This document shows positions 8,793-17,192 of a DNA stretch of 54,304 nucleotides, one piece after another; positions within the stretch are counted from its first letter, which is position 1, and every line of letters begins with the position of its first letter. The stretch covers positions 1 to 54,304 of the forward strand of contig JBAXYB010000008.1 of the NCBI GenBank assembly GCA_037127585.1, read 5' to 3'. The notes beneath the pieces are model-generated. The model did no database searches. It saw only the letters and a list, made by a program, of their open reading frames with translations, and was not told where the DNA came from. Source of the DNA: CAINDI01 sp037127585 (GTDB lineage Bacteria > Verrucomicrobiota > Verrucomicrobiia > Palsa-1439). Position numbers and translations under genes: made by a program.

Positions 8793-8975
8793 ATGAAATT
8801 GAAACGAAAACTCATCCGAATTAGCCGGCTGTTCAGCCGCGTTGGAGCGTCGACGGTGACTGAGTATGCCGTCATTATCTCCATCGTCTCGATTGCTGCA
8901 GTGGTTCTGTTGTCATCCATTGGCAAGAAGACCAACAATCTGCTCGAGACCATGAACAGCAACATGCCGCAGTGA
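8793..8975 (+). CDS. Flp/Fap-type pilin subunit
   Basis: 60 aa from the ATG at 8793 (a GTG at 8790 is in frame). A basic leader (MKLKRKLIRISRLFSRVG) is followed by 'ASTVTEYAVIISIVSIAAV', the type IVb prepilin signature with a conserved Glu-Tyr and a single hydrophobic helix. Length and layout match Flp pilins, which are cleaved by the TadV/CpaA peptidase and assembled into adherence fibres by the Tad machinery. No tad genes are adjacent, so this is an orphan pilin locus here. A sigma-54-type promoter lies just upstream. Confidence 0.85.
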   Translation: MKLKRKLIRISRLFSRVGASTVTEYAVIISIVSIAAVVLLSSIGKKTNNLLETMNSNMPQ

Positions 8976-9031
8976 CCGCCGGTAACTCCGCACTTCGCGT
9001 TGCTTGACCGGACGAGTAGTATCGTTATCTG

Positions 9032-11233
9032 TTGAAGCCCACCATTGCCAAAGTCGTCGTCGATATCGCGCTCGATCGCGAATTTGATTACCGGATCCCG
9101 GCGCATCTAAGTGAACAGGTGCACATCGGCTCCCGCGTCGCGGTGCCATTCGGGAGTCGCACCGCCCAAGCCTACGTTGTCGGACTCGCCGAATCTTCCC
9201 CGTATCCCAACCTCAAAGAACTTGGCGACGTCGTCAGTAAACGCTCGTTGCTCAGCGACAAGATGCTCGAACTCGTTCGCTGGATGGGCCGGTACTACTG
9301 CTGCCCGGTCGAACTCTGTGTCAAATGCGCCCTGCCGGAAGTCGTCCGCAAATCCAAAGTCAGTTGGAAAGAACGTCAGTTCGTTAAACTCGGTTCACCG
9401 GCCGACCTCACCAAACTCCGCCCCAAAGCCCGCCAGATCATCGAACTCCTCCAGAAATCTGACGGCATGTTCGTCAGCAAACTCGCGCAACTCGCCGACG
9501 CCGACGCGTCCACCATCAAACGCCTCGCCGCGAAAGGCTTCGTCGTCATCACCGATCAAGTGGACGAACGCGACCCCTTCGGCGGCGAAGTTTTCCTTCC
9601 CACCGAGCCTCTGGTCTTGACGGCCGACCAAGCCAAGGCGCTCGAACTTTGCCAAGAGCAAATCTCCGCGCCCACCAAGCCGGTCTTGATCCACGGCGTT
9701 ACCGGCTCCGGCAAGACTGAGATTTATCTGCAAGCCATCGACCACGCGCTCCGGCAAGGCAAGGACTCCATCGTTCTCGTCCCGGAAATCTCGCTCACAC
9801 CCCAGACCGTCGAACGCTTCCGCGCCCGGTTCCCCCAGCAACAAATTACCGTCCTGCACAGCCATCTCTCCGAAGGCGAACGCCACGACCAATGGCACAA
9901 AATCCGTGACGGCCAATCCCACATCGTCATCGGCGCGCGCTCCGCCGTTTTCGCGCCTGTTCAAGCGCTCGGCCTCATCATCATCGACGAGGAACACGAG
10001 ACCTCCTACAAACAAGAAGAAGCCCCGCGCTACAACGCCCGCGACGTCGCTGTCATGCGCGGCAAGTTCGAGCAAGCCGCCGTCGTCCTCGGCACCGCCA
10101 CGCCCTCGCTCGAATCCTTCTACAATGCCGACCGCCGCCGGTACTTCCTCACCTCCCTGCCGGCGCGCGTTGACAACCAAAAGATGCCGCTGATGCGGAT
10201 CGTCGACATGCGCCAGGAAATGATCCGGGAAAAAGGACTGCGCGTTCTCTCCCGCAAACTCCGCGACGCCATCGAGGCCCGGCTCGCCAAGAGCGAACAA
10301 GTCATCCTCTTCCTCAACCGGCGCGGCTACGCCACACACATGTTCTGCCCCAAATGCGGCTACGTTGCCGAGTGCCCGAATTGCAGCGTCAAACTCACGT
10401 ACCATCGGAAAGCTGAAAAACTCGCCTGCCATCTCTGCGGCGAAATCCGGTCCGCGCCAAAAGTTTGTCCCAATCCTGATTGCCGCGACCCGGCCATCCG
10501 CTACGCCGGCATGGGCACCGAAAAAGTCGAAGCCGCCATCGAACTCGCCTTCCCCAAAGCGCGCGTCCAGCGGATGGACTCCGATGTCATGACCCGCAAG
10601 ACGCTCTACCGGGAAATCTTCCGCGACTTTCGCATCGGCAAAATCGACATCCTCGTCGGCACCCAGATGATCGCCAAAGGTCTGCACTTCCCCAACGTCA
10701 CCCTCGTCGGCATCATCCACGCCGATATGGCGCTGCATCTGCCCGACTTCCGCGCCGCGGAGCGCACCTTTTCCCTGCTCGTCCAAGTTGCCGGCCGCGC
10801 CGGCCGTGGCGACGTCGAAGGCGAAGTCATCGTCCAAAGTTTCACCCCGTTTCACCCCGCCATCCAACACGCCCGGCAACACGACTACCTCGGCTTCTAC
10901 GACATGGAAATCGAATACCGCCAACAAAACCGGTATCCGCCTGCCACCCGCATGGTCTGCCTCACCGTCCGCAGCAAGAGCGCCGAGAAAGCCAAGTTCT
11001 GCCTCGACGCCGTGGCCCGCGAACTCCATAAACAGATCGCCCCCACCGATGTCATGGGCGAACCGACTCCCGCGCCCCTCGCAAAAGTGCAGAGCAATTA
11101 CCGGTACCAATTAATCGTTCGCAGCGACCACATCATGCGCCTGACCGAAACCGTCACCAAAGTCGTCAGCGGCACCAAGCTTCCTAAAGATGTTATGCTG
11201 GCCGTCGACGTCGATCCGATTTCACTCTTATGA
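9032..11233 (+). CDS. priA: Primosomal protein N' (replication restart helicase)
   Basis: 733 aa, the usual length. PriA binds stalled forks and reloads the replisome. Seen in order are the N-terminal fork-binding domain, Walker A 'GVTGSGKTE' with 'DEEH' Walker B, the zinc region with paired cysteines ('CPKCGYVAECPNC', 'CHLCGE', 'CPNPDC') and the helicase C-domain with 'QVAGRAGRG'. The start is a TTG at 9032, chosen because the family-like sequence begins directly after it (KPTIAKVVVDIALD); no ATG is available nearby. It overlaps bioD by ATGA. Confidence 0.97.
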   Translation: MKPTIAKVVVDIALDREFDYRIPAHLSEQVHIGSRVAVPFGSRTAQAYVVGLAESSPYPNLKELGDVVSKRSLLSDKMLELVRWMGRYYCCPVELCVKCALPEVVRKSKVSWKERQFVKLGSPADLTKLRPKARQIIELLQKSDGMFVSKLAQLADADASTIKRLAAKGFVVITDQVDERDPFGGEVFLPTEPLVLTADQAKALELCQEQISAPTKPVLIHGVTGSGKTEIYLQAIDHALRQGKDSIVLVPEISLTPQTVERFRARFPQQQITVLHSHLSEGERHDQWHKIRDGQSHIVIGARSAVFAPVQALGLIIIDEEHETSYKQEEAPRYNARDVAVMRGKFEQAAVVLGTATPSLESFYNADRRRYFLTSLPARVDNQKMPLMRIVDMRQEMIREKGLRVLSRKLRDAIEARLAKSEQVILFLNRRGYATHMFCPKCGYVAECPNCSVKLTYHRKAEKLACHLCGEIRSAPKVCPNPDCRDPAIRYAGMGTEKVEAAIELAFPKARVQRMDSDVMTRKTLYREIFRDFRIGKIDILVGTQMIAKGLHFPNVTLVGIIHADMALHLPDFRAAERTFSLLVQVAGRAGRGDVEGEVIVQSFTPFHPAIQHARQHDYLGFYDMEIEYRQQNRYPPATRMVCLTVRSKSAEKAKFCLDAVARELHKQIAPTDVMGEPTPAPLAKVQSNYRYQLIVRSDHIMRLTETVTKVVSGTKLPKDVMLAVDVDPISLL

Positions 11234-11880
11234 ACAACCGTCACTACTTCATCACCGGCACCGATACCGGCGTCGGCAAAACCCACGTCACCGCCGCCCT
11301 CCTGGCTGAACTCCACCGGCAAGGCGTCAAAGCCGCCGCCTTCAAACCCATCGCCTGCGGCCCCGGCGGCCGCAACGACGCCAAGATTTTCCGGCGCCTC
11401 ATGCGCAACGAAGTCGCCCTCGACGTCCTCAACCCGGTCCATCTGCGCAACCCGCTCGCGCCGGTCGTGGCCGCCAAACTCGAAAATCGCGAGATCAGTC
11501 TCCACAACATCCGCACCGCCTACCGGTCGCTCACCGCCGAATACTCCGTCGTCCTCGTCGAAGGCGCCGGCGGACTCATGGTGCCGGTCAAACGCGATTA
11601 TTTTATCGCCGACCTCGCCAAAGAACTCGACTTGCCGGTCGTGATCGTCAGTCGCCTGAGCCTCGGCACGATCAACCACACCGTCTTGACGGTCCGGGCC
11701 GCCCAAGCTGCCGGCTTGAAAGTTATCGGCGTCATCCTTAACGACACGCTCGGTCGGACCGGCTTGGCCGAACGCACCAATATCGCCGCGGTCCCGGCCG
11801 CCTGTGGCGTCCCCTTGCTCGGCGTCGTCGCCCACGGCAAGCAACCGGACGTGCGCAACATCGTCGCGCGACTATGGTAA
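11230..11880 (+). CDS. bioD: Dethiobiotin synthetase
   Basis: 216 aa. It forms the ureido ring of dethiobiotin from 7,8-diaminopelargonate, CO2 and ATP. The P-loop 'GTDTGVGKT' (residues 10-18), 'KPIACG' and 'VEGAGGLMVP' are diagnostic. The ATG overlaps the priA stop (ATGA), so translation is probably coupled, although the two functions are unrelated. No other bio genes are in the window. Confidence 0.95.
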   Translation: MNNRHYFITGTDTGVGKTHVTAALLAELHRQGVKAAAFKPIACGPGGRNDAKIFRRLMRNEVALDVLNPVHLRNPLAPVVAAKLENREISLHNIRTAYRSLTAEYSVVLVEGAGGLMVPVKRDYFIADLAKELDLPVVIVSRLSLGTINHTVLTVRAAQAAGLKVIGVILNDTLGRTGLAERTNIAAVPAACGVPLLGVVAHGKQPDVRNIVARLW

Positions 11881-11891
11881 ACTAAACTCCG

Positions 11892-12848
11892 ATGAAACGT
11901 CTCGCTCTCTCCCTGCTGCTTTCATCCTTCATAATTCATCCTTCATCCTTTGCTGAAACCAACGCCGTCGCGCGCGGACTGGCGTGGCTCGTCGCACAAC
12001 AACGTCCCGACGGTTCCTGGAGCACCAACGTCGCGCTGAATTCACTCCCCGTCCTCGCCTTCCTATCCGCCGGCCACACGCTCGACGACAAACCGCACGG
12101 CGAACGCCTCAACCGCGCCGTCCGCTTCATCCTGTCGCAACAAAGTCCCGAAGGTGCGTTCACCAACGGCGGCGCGCTCATGTTCGGCCACGGGATGACC
12201 ACCTTGATGCTCGCCGAAGTGGCCGGCATGAACGACGAAGGCACGAAGTTAACCACCCATCTCAACAAGGCCGTGCATTTCATTCTCCGCGCCCAAGCCA
12301 TCGAAAAAGGCGACATCCATGCTGGCGGTTGGCGCTACTTCCCGGACTCCAAAGACAGCGACCTTGCTGTCAGCATCTGGCAAATCGCCGCCTTGCGCGC
12401 CGCGATAACTGCCGGTGCCCGCGTGCCCACGGTAAGCCTCGAGCGCGCCGCGCGCTACATCACCCGCTGCAAACGGCCCGACGGCGGCTTCGCCTATCAA
12501 CCCGGTGGCCAGCCCAACCAAGGTCGCACCGCCGCCGGCATGATCGCGTTGCGGATGTGCAATCAATTCGAGTCCACCGCCATCGACCGCGGCCGGGAGT
12601 GGCTGAAAGAGCACCCGTTGAAATGGGAAGACGAATACGTCTATCACTCCGCGTTCTTCTGCGCGAATATCAAACTTGCGTTCGACGAAGCGCTCTTGGA
12701 GAGACGGCAGTTACCGGACGGAAGCTGGCCGGCGCCTCCTAATTGTGTGGACGAGACGGACGCCGGGCCACTCTATCGCACCGCCATGGCGATTCTCGCC
12801 TTGACTGCCCGCGACCACTACTTGCCGGTGTTCATGGTCAACGACTGA
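11892..12848 (+). CDS. Secreted prenyltransferase/squalene-oxidase repeat protein
   Basis: 318 aa. The signal peptide includes the unusual string 'SSFIIHPSSF', encoded by a short direct repeat (ttcatccttcat...ttcatccttcat). The mature protein has repeated alpha-alpha toroid motifs of the 'QQRPDGSWS', 'QQSPEGAF' and 'KRPDGGFAY' type, which are QW-like repeats of the terpene cyclase/prenyltransferase fold. The acidic DXDD motif of real squalene cyclases is not seen, so it is probably a binding or structural protein. An extended -10 (TGG TAAACT) ends 8 nt before the ATG. The 3' end overlaps the convergent gene by 11 bp. Confidence 0.8.
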   Translation: MKRLALSLLLSSFIIHPSSFAETNAVARGLAWLVAQQRPDGSWSTNVALNSLPVLAFLSAGHTLDDKPHGERLNRAVRFILSQQSPEGAFTNGGALMFGHGMTTLMLAEVAGMNDEGTKLTTHLNKAVHFILRAQAIEKGDIHAGGWRYFPDSKDSDLAVSIWQIAALRAAITAGARVPTVSLERAARYITRCKRPDGGFAYQPGGQPNQGRTAAGMIALRMCNQFESTAIDRGREWLKEHPLKWEDEYVYHSAFFCANIKLAFDEALLERRQLPDGSWPAPPNCVDETDAGPLYRTAMAILALTARDHYLPVFMVND

Positions 12849-14208
12849 GCAATTGCAAATTGCGCCGCGCATCGCGCAGTGCTGGATCTAATTTCAAAGC
12901 CGTTTCCAGATGCAGGCGCGCCTCTGCCGTCTGACCGCGCAACAGCAACACCGCCCCGAGTCGCTCGTGAGCTGCGGCAAATCGCGGATTCAACTCCACC
13001 GCCCGTCGCGCATGCCCCTCCGCCGCCGGTAACTCTTTCGCACCGACCGCATAACCGGCCAGACTGAAATGTGCGATAGCCGATTGCGGATCCTTGGTGA
13101 CCGAGTCCGTCCACAACGTCTTCCCGTCCTGCCAAGCCGGCATCCGCCCCAGCGTCAACGCCGCGAACCAAATCGCCCCGCCCACGCCGACGACTTTCAA
13201 CGTGCGCGCCGGCAAACTGAGCGCGACCAGCAAGAACGGCCCGAGCATGGCCAAATACAAATACCGGTCCGCGCGAATGGTCGGATGCGGCACAAGTTGC
13301 AACACCGGCAACAGCGCGACAAGAAACCAGCCCAACGCAAACACTCCCCACCGGCGTTGGCGCCAAATCGCCAACGCCCACACCACCACCCAGATCATCG
13401 CGACGACCAAGCCGATGACCGAAGGACGTTCCACGTAAAAATTGTTCAAGCTCACCGGAGCCAGGAGCGTCGAAAAATATTCGCCTACCACCTGCACCAT
13501 CGTTTGCAGCCCGGCTCCGACCCCCGCGAAATTGCCGGCCAGTTGACTGGACTCCTGATGACCCAACAGGCGCATCACCGCCGCGAATCCCGCCGGCACG
13601 AAAAACAGCCACGTCCGCCGCACCGCCTCCAGCGGCCGCGTTCTTTCGATGCAAACCTCATACAAAATCAACAACGCCGGCATCACGATCACGAGCGCAT
13701 GCGACAATGCCGCGAGCGTGAAACAACCGAGCGACACCAACCGGCGGCGCGGATACGCCAGCCAAGCCAGCAAGACGAAACAGGTGCCGAGGACGTTCTT
13801 GCGTTCCGCAATCCACGACACGCTTTCAACTTGCACCGGATGCCACGCAAACCAGCATGCCACCGCCGTTGCCGCCGGCAAGTTCTTCGTCCAACGCCAC
13901 ACCAGCAACAGCACGAGCGCGGCGTTGAGTGCGTGGAGCACAGTTTGCGTCACGTGATAGCCGACGAACCGGCCACTCCACACCCAATGATCGATGGCCA
14001 GACTGATGTAGGTGATGGGGTAGTAATCGGTCGAAAAAATGGACGTAAAAATCTTCTTCACCCCAGCCAATCCCGGCGCAAGCACGAGCGGGTTTTGCAA
14101 GACGTTCACGTCGTCGTCCCAGAACAACATTTGATGCGACCAGGTCGGGCTGAACAGCAGCAGCGTCAGGACCGCGAGGACAAGCGCGAAGCGATGTTCA
14201 GGTTTCAC
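12838..14208 (-). CDS. Membrane glycosyltransferase-like protein with C-terminal TPRs
   Basis: 456 aa. About nine transmembrane helices are followed by TPR-type repeats (two clear, near 375-450: 'AIAHFSLAGYAV', 'AAHERLGAVLLLRG', 'ARLHLETALKLDP'). The first periplasmic loop has 'FWDDDVNV', the acidic pair expected of GT-C fold/PMT-like enzymes, and 'FAWHPVQVESVSWIAERKN' is the hallmark block of the TMTC-like bacterial family. A role in transferring sugars from a polyprenol phosphate is known for relatives; the acceptor here is unknown. The stop of this gene lies within the 3' end of the convergent repeat protein. Confidence 0.8.
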   Translation of the reverse strand: MKPEHRFALVLAVLTLLLFSPTWSHQMLFWDDDVNVLQNPLVLAPGLAGVKKIFTSIFSTDYYPITYISLAIDHWVWSGRFVGYHVTQTVLHALNAALVLLLVWRWTKNLPAATAVACWFAWHPVQVESVSWIAERKNVLGTCFVLLAWLAYPRRRLVSLGCFTLAALSHALVIVMPALLILYEVCIERTRPLEAVRRTWLFFVPAGFAAVMRLLGHQESSQLAGNFAGVGAGLQTMVQVVGEYFSTLLAPVSLNNFYVERPSVIGLVVAMIWVVVWALAIWRQRRWGVFALGWFLVALLPVLQLVPHPTIRADRYLYLAMLGPFLLVALSLPARTLKVVGVGGAIWFAALTLGRMPAWQDGKTLWTDSVTKDPQSAIAHFSLAGYAVGAKELPAAEGHARRAVELNPRFAAAHERLGAVLLLRGQTAEARLHLETALKLDPALRDARRNLQLLSR

Positions 14209-14896
14209 GAGGCGCGACTTTACGCGGTAGAAGGAATCTCTTCAAGAACTCGACCGGGTCATACGAATTCCCAGCGGCATCCCGGCCTTCGAAATGGAGG
14301 TGCGGCGCAATGGCCATCCAGTTCCGGGCATCCGCGTTGCGCGAGGTTTGGCCCATCGTGCCGATTCGTTGGCCGGTCGTAGGAGCGAATTGCATTCGCG
14401 ATCTGTCTGTTTCCGTGCGGTCGCGAATGCAATTCACTCCAACGAGAATCTCCGCCAAATGCCCATACAAAGTGTAAAACTTCTCTCCGCTTACTGGCCA
14501 TCGATGCTCAATAACCACATGCTTCCCAAAATCCGACGCCGTCTCATCGTCCACCGCCTCGACTACCACGCCATCGAACACGCAGAACACATCGTCGTGC
14601 GGAACGAACGTCGGTTCGTCACTTGGGAAATCCCGGCCGGTAACACAATCGGTAAAGATGACGCGCGTAGGCTTGCCGGTTGGGGTGACGTTTACCGGCG
14701 CGATGTCGCAGCCGCGATGAAAACGTTTCCCGCAATCACGCGTGAAACCGGGTTTGCCGTAATCGGCGTTAACGCGTGTGCAGGCGAAGAATCTTTCCGG
14801 CGCGTCGAAGAGCTGCCGGTTCGGCGTCGGCCACGCGATTTGAATGTTCTCGTGGGCCGGTAGCGCAACGAAGCTCACAGCCCGATGGGATGCCAC
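14198..14896 (-). CDS. M23-family metallopeptidase with in-frame palindromic insertion
   Basis: 232 aa starting at a GTG (14896), overlapping the upstream aldehyde dehydrogenase gene by 22 bp. The LytM/M23 zinc motifs are visible: 'HRGCDIA' (first His/Asp), then 'YGHLAEI' and 'HLHFEG' near the C-terminus. The family cleaves peptide cross-links in peptidoglycan. About 22 residues between 'LAEILVG' and 'GQRIGTMG' have no counterpart in M23 proteins and correspond to a 65-bp inverted-repeat element (14379-14443). The frame stays open through it, so the enzyme may still work. No clear signal peptide is seen. Confidence 0.8.
   Translation of the reverse strand: MASHRAVSFVALPAHENIQIAWPTPNRQLFDAPERFFACTRVNADYGKPGFTRDCGKRFHRGCDIAPVNVTPTGKPTRVIFTDCVTGRDFPSDEPTFVPHDDVFCVFDGVVVEAVDDETASDFGKHVVIEHRWPVSGEKFYTLYGHLAEILVGVNCIRDRTETDRSRMQFAPTTGQRIGTMGQTSRNADARNWMAIAPHLHFEGRDAAGNSYDPVEFLKRFLLPRKVAPRET
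14379..14443. repeat. Palindromic repeat element inside the M23 peptidase gene
   Basis: Two 25-bp arms (14379-14403 and 14419-14443) are inverted copies matching at 22 of 25 positions, with a 15-bp spacer. The arm begins GTAGGAGCGAATTGCATTCG, which resembles the REP-type palindromes known from other genomes. It is in frame within the host gene. Confidence 0.8.
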
Positions 14897-15726
14897 GTCG
14901 TCTTCGTCTCTTGCGTGGCAAGAATGGCGTAGGGGCTCTCCGCGGAACTTTCGGCGAAGATGACGCGCTTTACGTTCAACGAGGCTTGGGACTGGATTAT
15001 TTTGCGCTCTTCGAGGTTGTCGCCGCCGTAGGCGACGGCGTTGACGTCCATGTGGCCGGCTATCTGCGAGAGTAATTCGCTCCGGTAACCGGTGAGAATA
15101 TTAACCACACCCGCCGGGACGTCGCTGGTGGCGACAACTTCGGCGAAGGTGATCGCACTGAGCGGTTTCTTTTCCGAGGTGAGGGTGATCACCGTGTTAC
15201 CGCCGACGATGATCGGGCACAGATACGAAACGAGTCCGAGCAGCGCGCTGTCGTCGGGAGCGATGAGCGCGACGACGCCGGTCGGTTCGGGGACGGAGAA
15301 GGAGAAGTGCGGGGAGGCGACCGGGTTCACGGTGCTGAAGAGCGGCTGATATTTGTCGGACCAGCCGGCGTAGTGGATGAGGCAGTCAATCGTATCGTCG
15401 ACTTCCCGGCGGGCGTCGGCGGCGGATGAACCTTGTTGCCGGAGTTCCGCGACGAATTGATCGCGCCGGCCTTCGACCATTTCGCCGAGCCGGTAGAGGA
15501 TCTGGCCGCGGTTGTAGGCGGACTTGCCGGCCCAGGCTTTTTGCGCGGTGCGGGCGACGACGACGGCGTTGCGGAAATCTTTCCGGCTGGCCTGTGAAAC
15601 ATTCGCAATGTGCCGGCCTTTGGCGTCGAGGAAGTCAAAGGTGCGGCCGGATTCGCTGCGGGGAAATTCGCCGCCGATGTAGAGTTTGTAGGTTTTTTGG
15701 ACGGGGACGCGTGTGCTCATGGTCAT
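14875..15726 (-). CDS. Truncated aldehyde dehydrogenase-fold subunit without catalytic Cys
   Basis: 283 aa, about 60 percent of normal ALDH length. It keeps the Rossmann-type NAD-binding half ('VPEPTGVVALIAPDDS', 'VSYLCPIIVGGNTVITL', 'VPAGVVNILTGY') but stops before the region of the catalytic cysteine. The ATG at 15726 overlaps the stop of the full-length ALDH gene (ATGA). Together the two add up to about 771 aa, the size of ALDH16, a family in which an active ALDH domain is fused to a shortened, non-catalytic one. This is therefore likely the C-terminal half of a split ALDH16, a structural partner rather than an enzyme. Confidence 0.8.
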   Translation of the reverse strand: MTMSTRVPVQKTYKLYIGGEFPRSESGRTFDFLDAKGRHIANVSQASRKDFRNAVVVARTAQKAWAGKSAYNRGQILYRLGEMVEGRRDQFVAELRQQGSSAADARREVDDTIDCLIHYAGWSDKYQPLFSTVNPVASPHFSFSVPEPTGVVALIAPDDSALLGLVSYLCPIIVGGNTVITLTSEKKPLSAITFAEVVATSDVPAGVVNILTGYRSELLSQIAGHMDVNAVAYGGDNLEERKIIQSQASLNVKRVIFAESSAESPYAILATQETKTTWHPIGL

Positions 15727-17189
15727 TCAAGCTCCACATACGGCATGAGTCCGTGCCAGCCGCCTTCGCGACCGCTGCCGCTTTCTTTGTAGCCGCCGAA
15801 CGGACTGGTCGGGTCGAATTTGTTGAACGTGTTGGCCCAGATGACGCCGGCGCGGATTTGCCGGGTCACTTTGAAAATCTTCGCGCCTTTGTCGGTCCAA
15901 ACGCCGCCGGACAGACCGTAGGCGGTGTTGTTGGCCTTTTCCACCGCTTCGTCTTCGGTGCGGAAGGTGAGGACGGAAAGTACCGGGCCAAAGATTTCGT
16001 CGCGGCAGATCTTGTGCGATTGCGAGACGTTGGTGAACAGCGTCGGCCGGAACCAGAAGCCCTTCGCCGGTAACTCGCAGGGCGCTTGCCACATTTCGGC
16101 ACCTTCTTCGCTGCCGGTCGCAACGAGGGCTTCGATGCGGCCCAATTGTTCGCGAGAATTGATTGCGCCGATGTCGGTGTTCTTGTCGAGCGGGTCGCCG
16201 ACGATGAGCGTCGCCATGCGCTCTTTGAGTTTGGCGATGACGGTGTCGGCAACGCCTTCCTGCACGAGGAGGCGCGAGCCGGCACAGCAGACGTGGCCTT
16301 GATTGAAGAAGATCGCGTTGATGATGCCTTCGACGGCTTGGTCAATCGCGGCGTCTTCGAAGATAATGTTCGCGGCTTTGCCGCCGAGTTCGAGCGTGTA
16401 CTTTTTCTTCGTGCCGGCGAGCTCCTTCTGAATCCATTTACCGACGGCGGTCGAGCCGGTAAAGGCGATCTTGTCGATGTCAGGATGTTGGACGATGGCG
16501 GCGCCGGTGGGGCGGCCGCCGGGGATGATGTTCACGACGCCGGGCGGCAGGCCGGCATCTTGAATCAACTCAGCAAGCTTGAGCGCAGTGAGTGGCGTCG
16601 TGTCGGCCGGTTTGAGGACGACGGTGTTGCCGGTGGCGAGGGCGGGCGCGATTTTCCACGCAGCCATGAGCAACGGAAAATTCCACGGGATGACTTGGCC
16701 GCAAACGCCGAGCGGCTTCGCACGACGGCCCGGGAAGGCGTAGTCGTGTTTGTCGGCCCAACCGGCGTAGTAGAAAAAGTGCGCGGCGGCCAACGGAATG
16801 TCGGTGTCGCGACTTTCGCGAATGGACTTGCCGCCGTTGAGTGTTTCGGCGACGGCGAATTCGCGGGAGCGTTCCTGCAGGAGGCGCGCGATCCGGAAAA
16901 TGTACTTGCCGCGTTCCTTGCCGGACATTTTCGACCAGACTTTGGTGTAAGCCTTGCGCGCGGCTTTGACAGCCTTATCGACATCGGGCGCGGTGGCGTC
17001 GGCGACTTCGGCCAAAGTGGTTTCGCGGGCGGGATTGATGGAGGGTCGGTAGTTGCCTTCGACCGGCGGGACGAACTTGCCGTCGATGAACAGATCGTAA
17101 CGCTTGCGTAATTTCGGATCGACGCTCTCTGGCGCGGGGGCGTAGTTCCATTGCAGGGGCGCAGTTTTTTCGGCAGTGGTCGTGCTCAT
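15723..17189 (-). CDS. NAD-dependent aldehyde dehydrogenase
   Basis: 488 aa, full length. The catalytic Cys is in 'NQGHVCCAGSR', the general-base Glu in 'TLELGGKAA', and cofactor binding in 'PWNFPLLMAAWKIAPAL' and 'FTGSTAVGK'. It sits 4 bp after deoC, the source of acetaldehyde in deoxyribose breakdown, so oxidation of acetaldehyde or a related aldehyde is a reasonable guess. Downstream it overlaps the truncated ALDH subunit, suggesting a two-subunit ALDH16-like enzyme. Confidence 0.9.
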   Translation of the reverse strand: MSTTTAEKTAPLQWNYAPAPESVDPKLRKRYDLFIDGKFVPPVEGNYRPSINPARETTLAEVADATAPDVDKAVKAARKAYTKVWSKMSGKERGKYIFRIARLLQERSREFAVAETLNGGKSIRESRDTDIPLAAAHFFYYAGWADKHDYAFPGRRAKPLGVCGQVIPWNFPLLMAAWKIAPALATGNTVVLKPADTTPLTALKLAELIQDAGLPPGVVNIIPGGRPTGAAIVQHPDIDKIAFTGSTAVGKWIQKELAGTKKKYTLELGGKAANIIFEDAAIDQAVEGIINAIFFNQGHVCCAGSRLLVQEGVADTVIAKLKERMATLIVGDPLDKNTDIGAINSREQLGRIEALVATGSEEGAEMWQAPCELPAKGFWFRPTLFTNVSQSHKICRDEIFGPVLSVLTFRTEDEAVEKANNTAYGLSGGVWTDKGAKIFKVTRQIRAGVIWANTFNKFDPTSPFGGYKESGSGREGGWHGLMPYVELE

Positions 17190-17192
17190 GGT

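Noticed and set aside
9395..11110. 571-aa reading frame on the minus strand
   Set aside because: It is the antisense shadow of priA, low in complexity, with no domain.
13069..14382. 437-aa reading frame on the plus strand
   Set aside because: It lies antisense to the membrane glycosyltransferase gene and is rich in Arg/Gln/His as shadows of GC-rich genes are.
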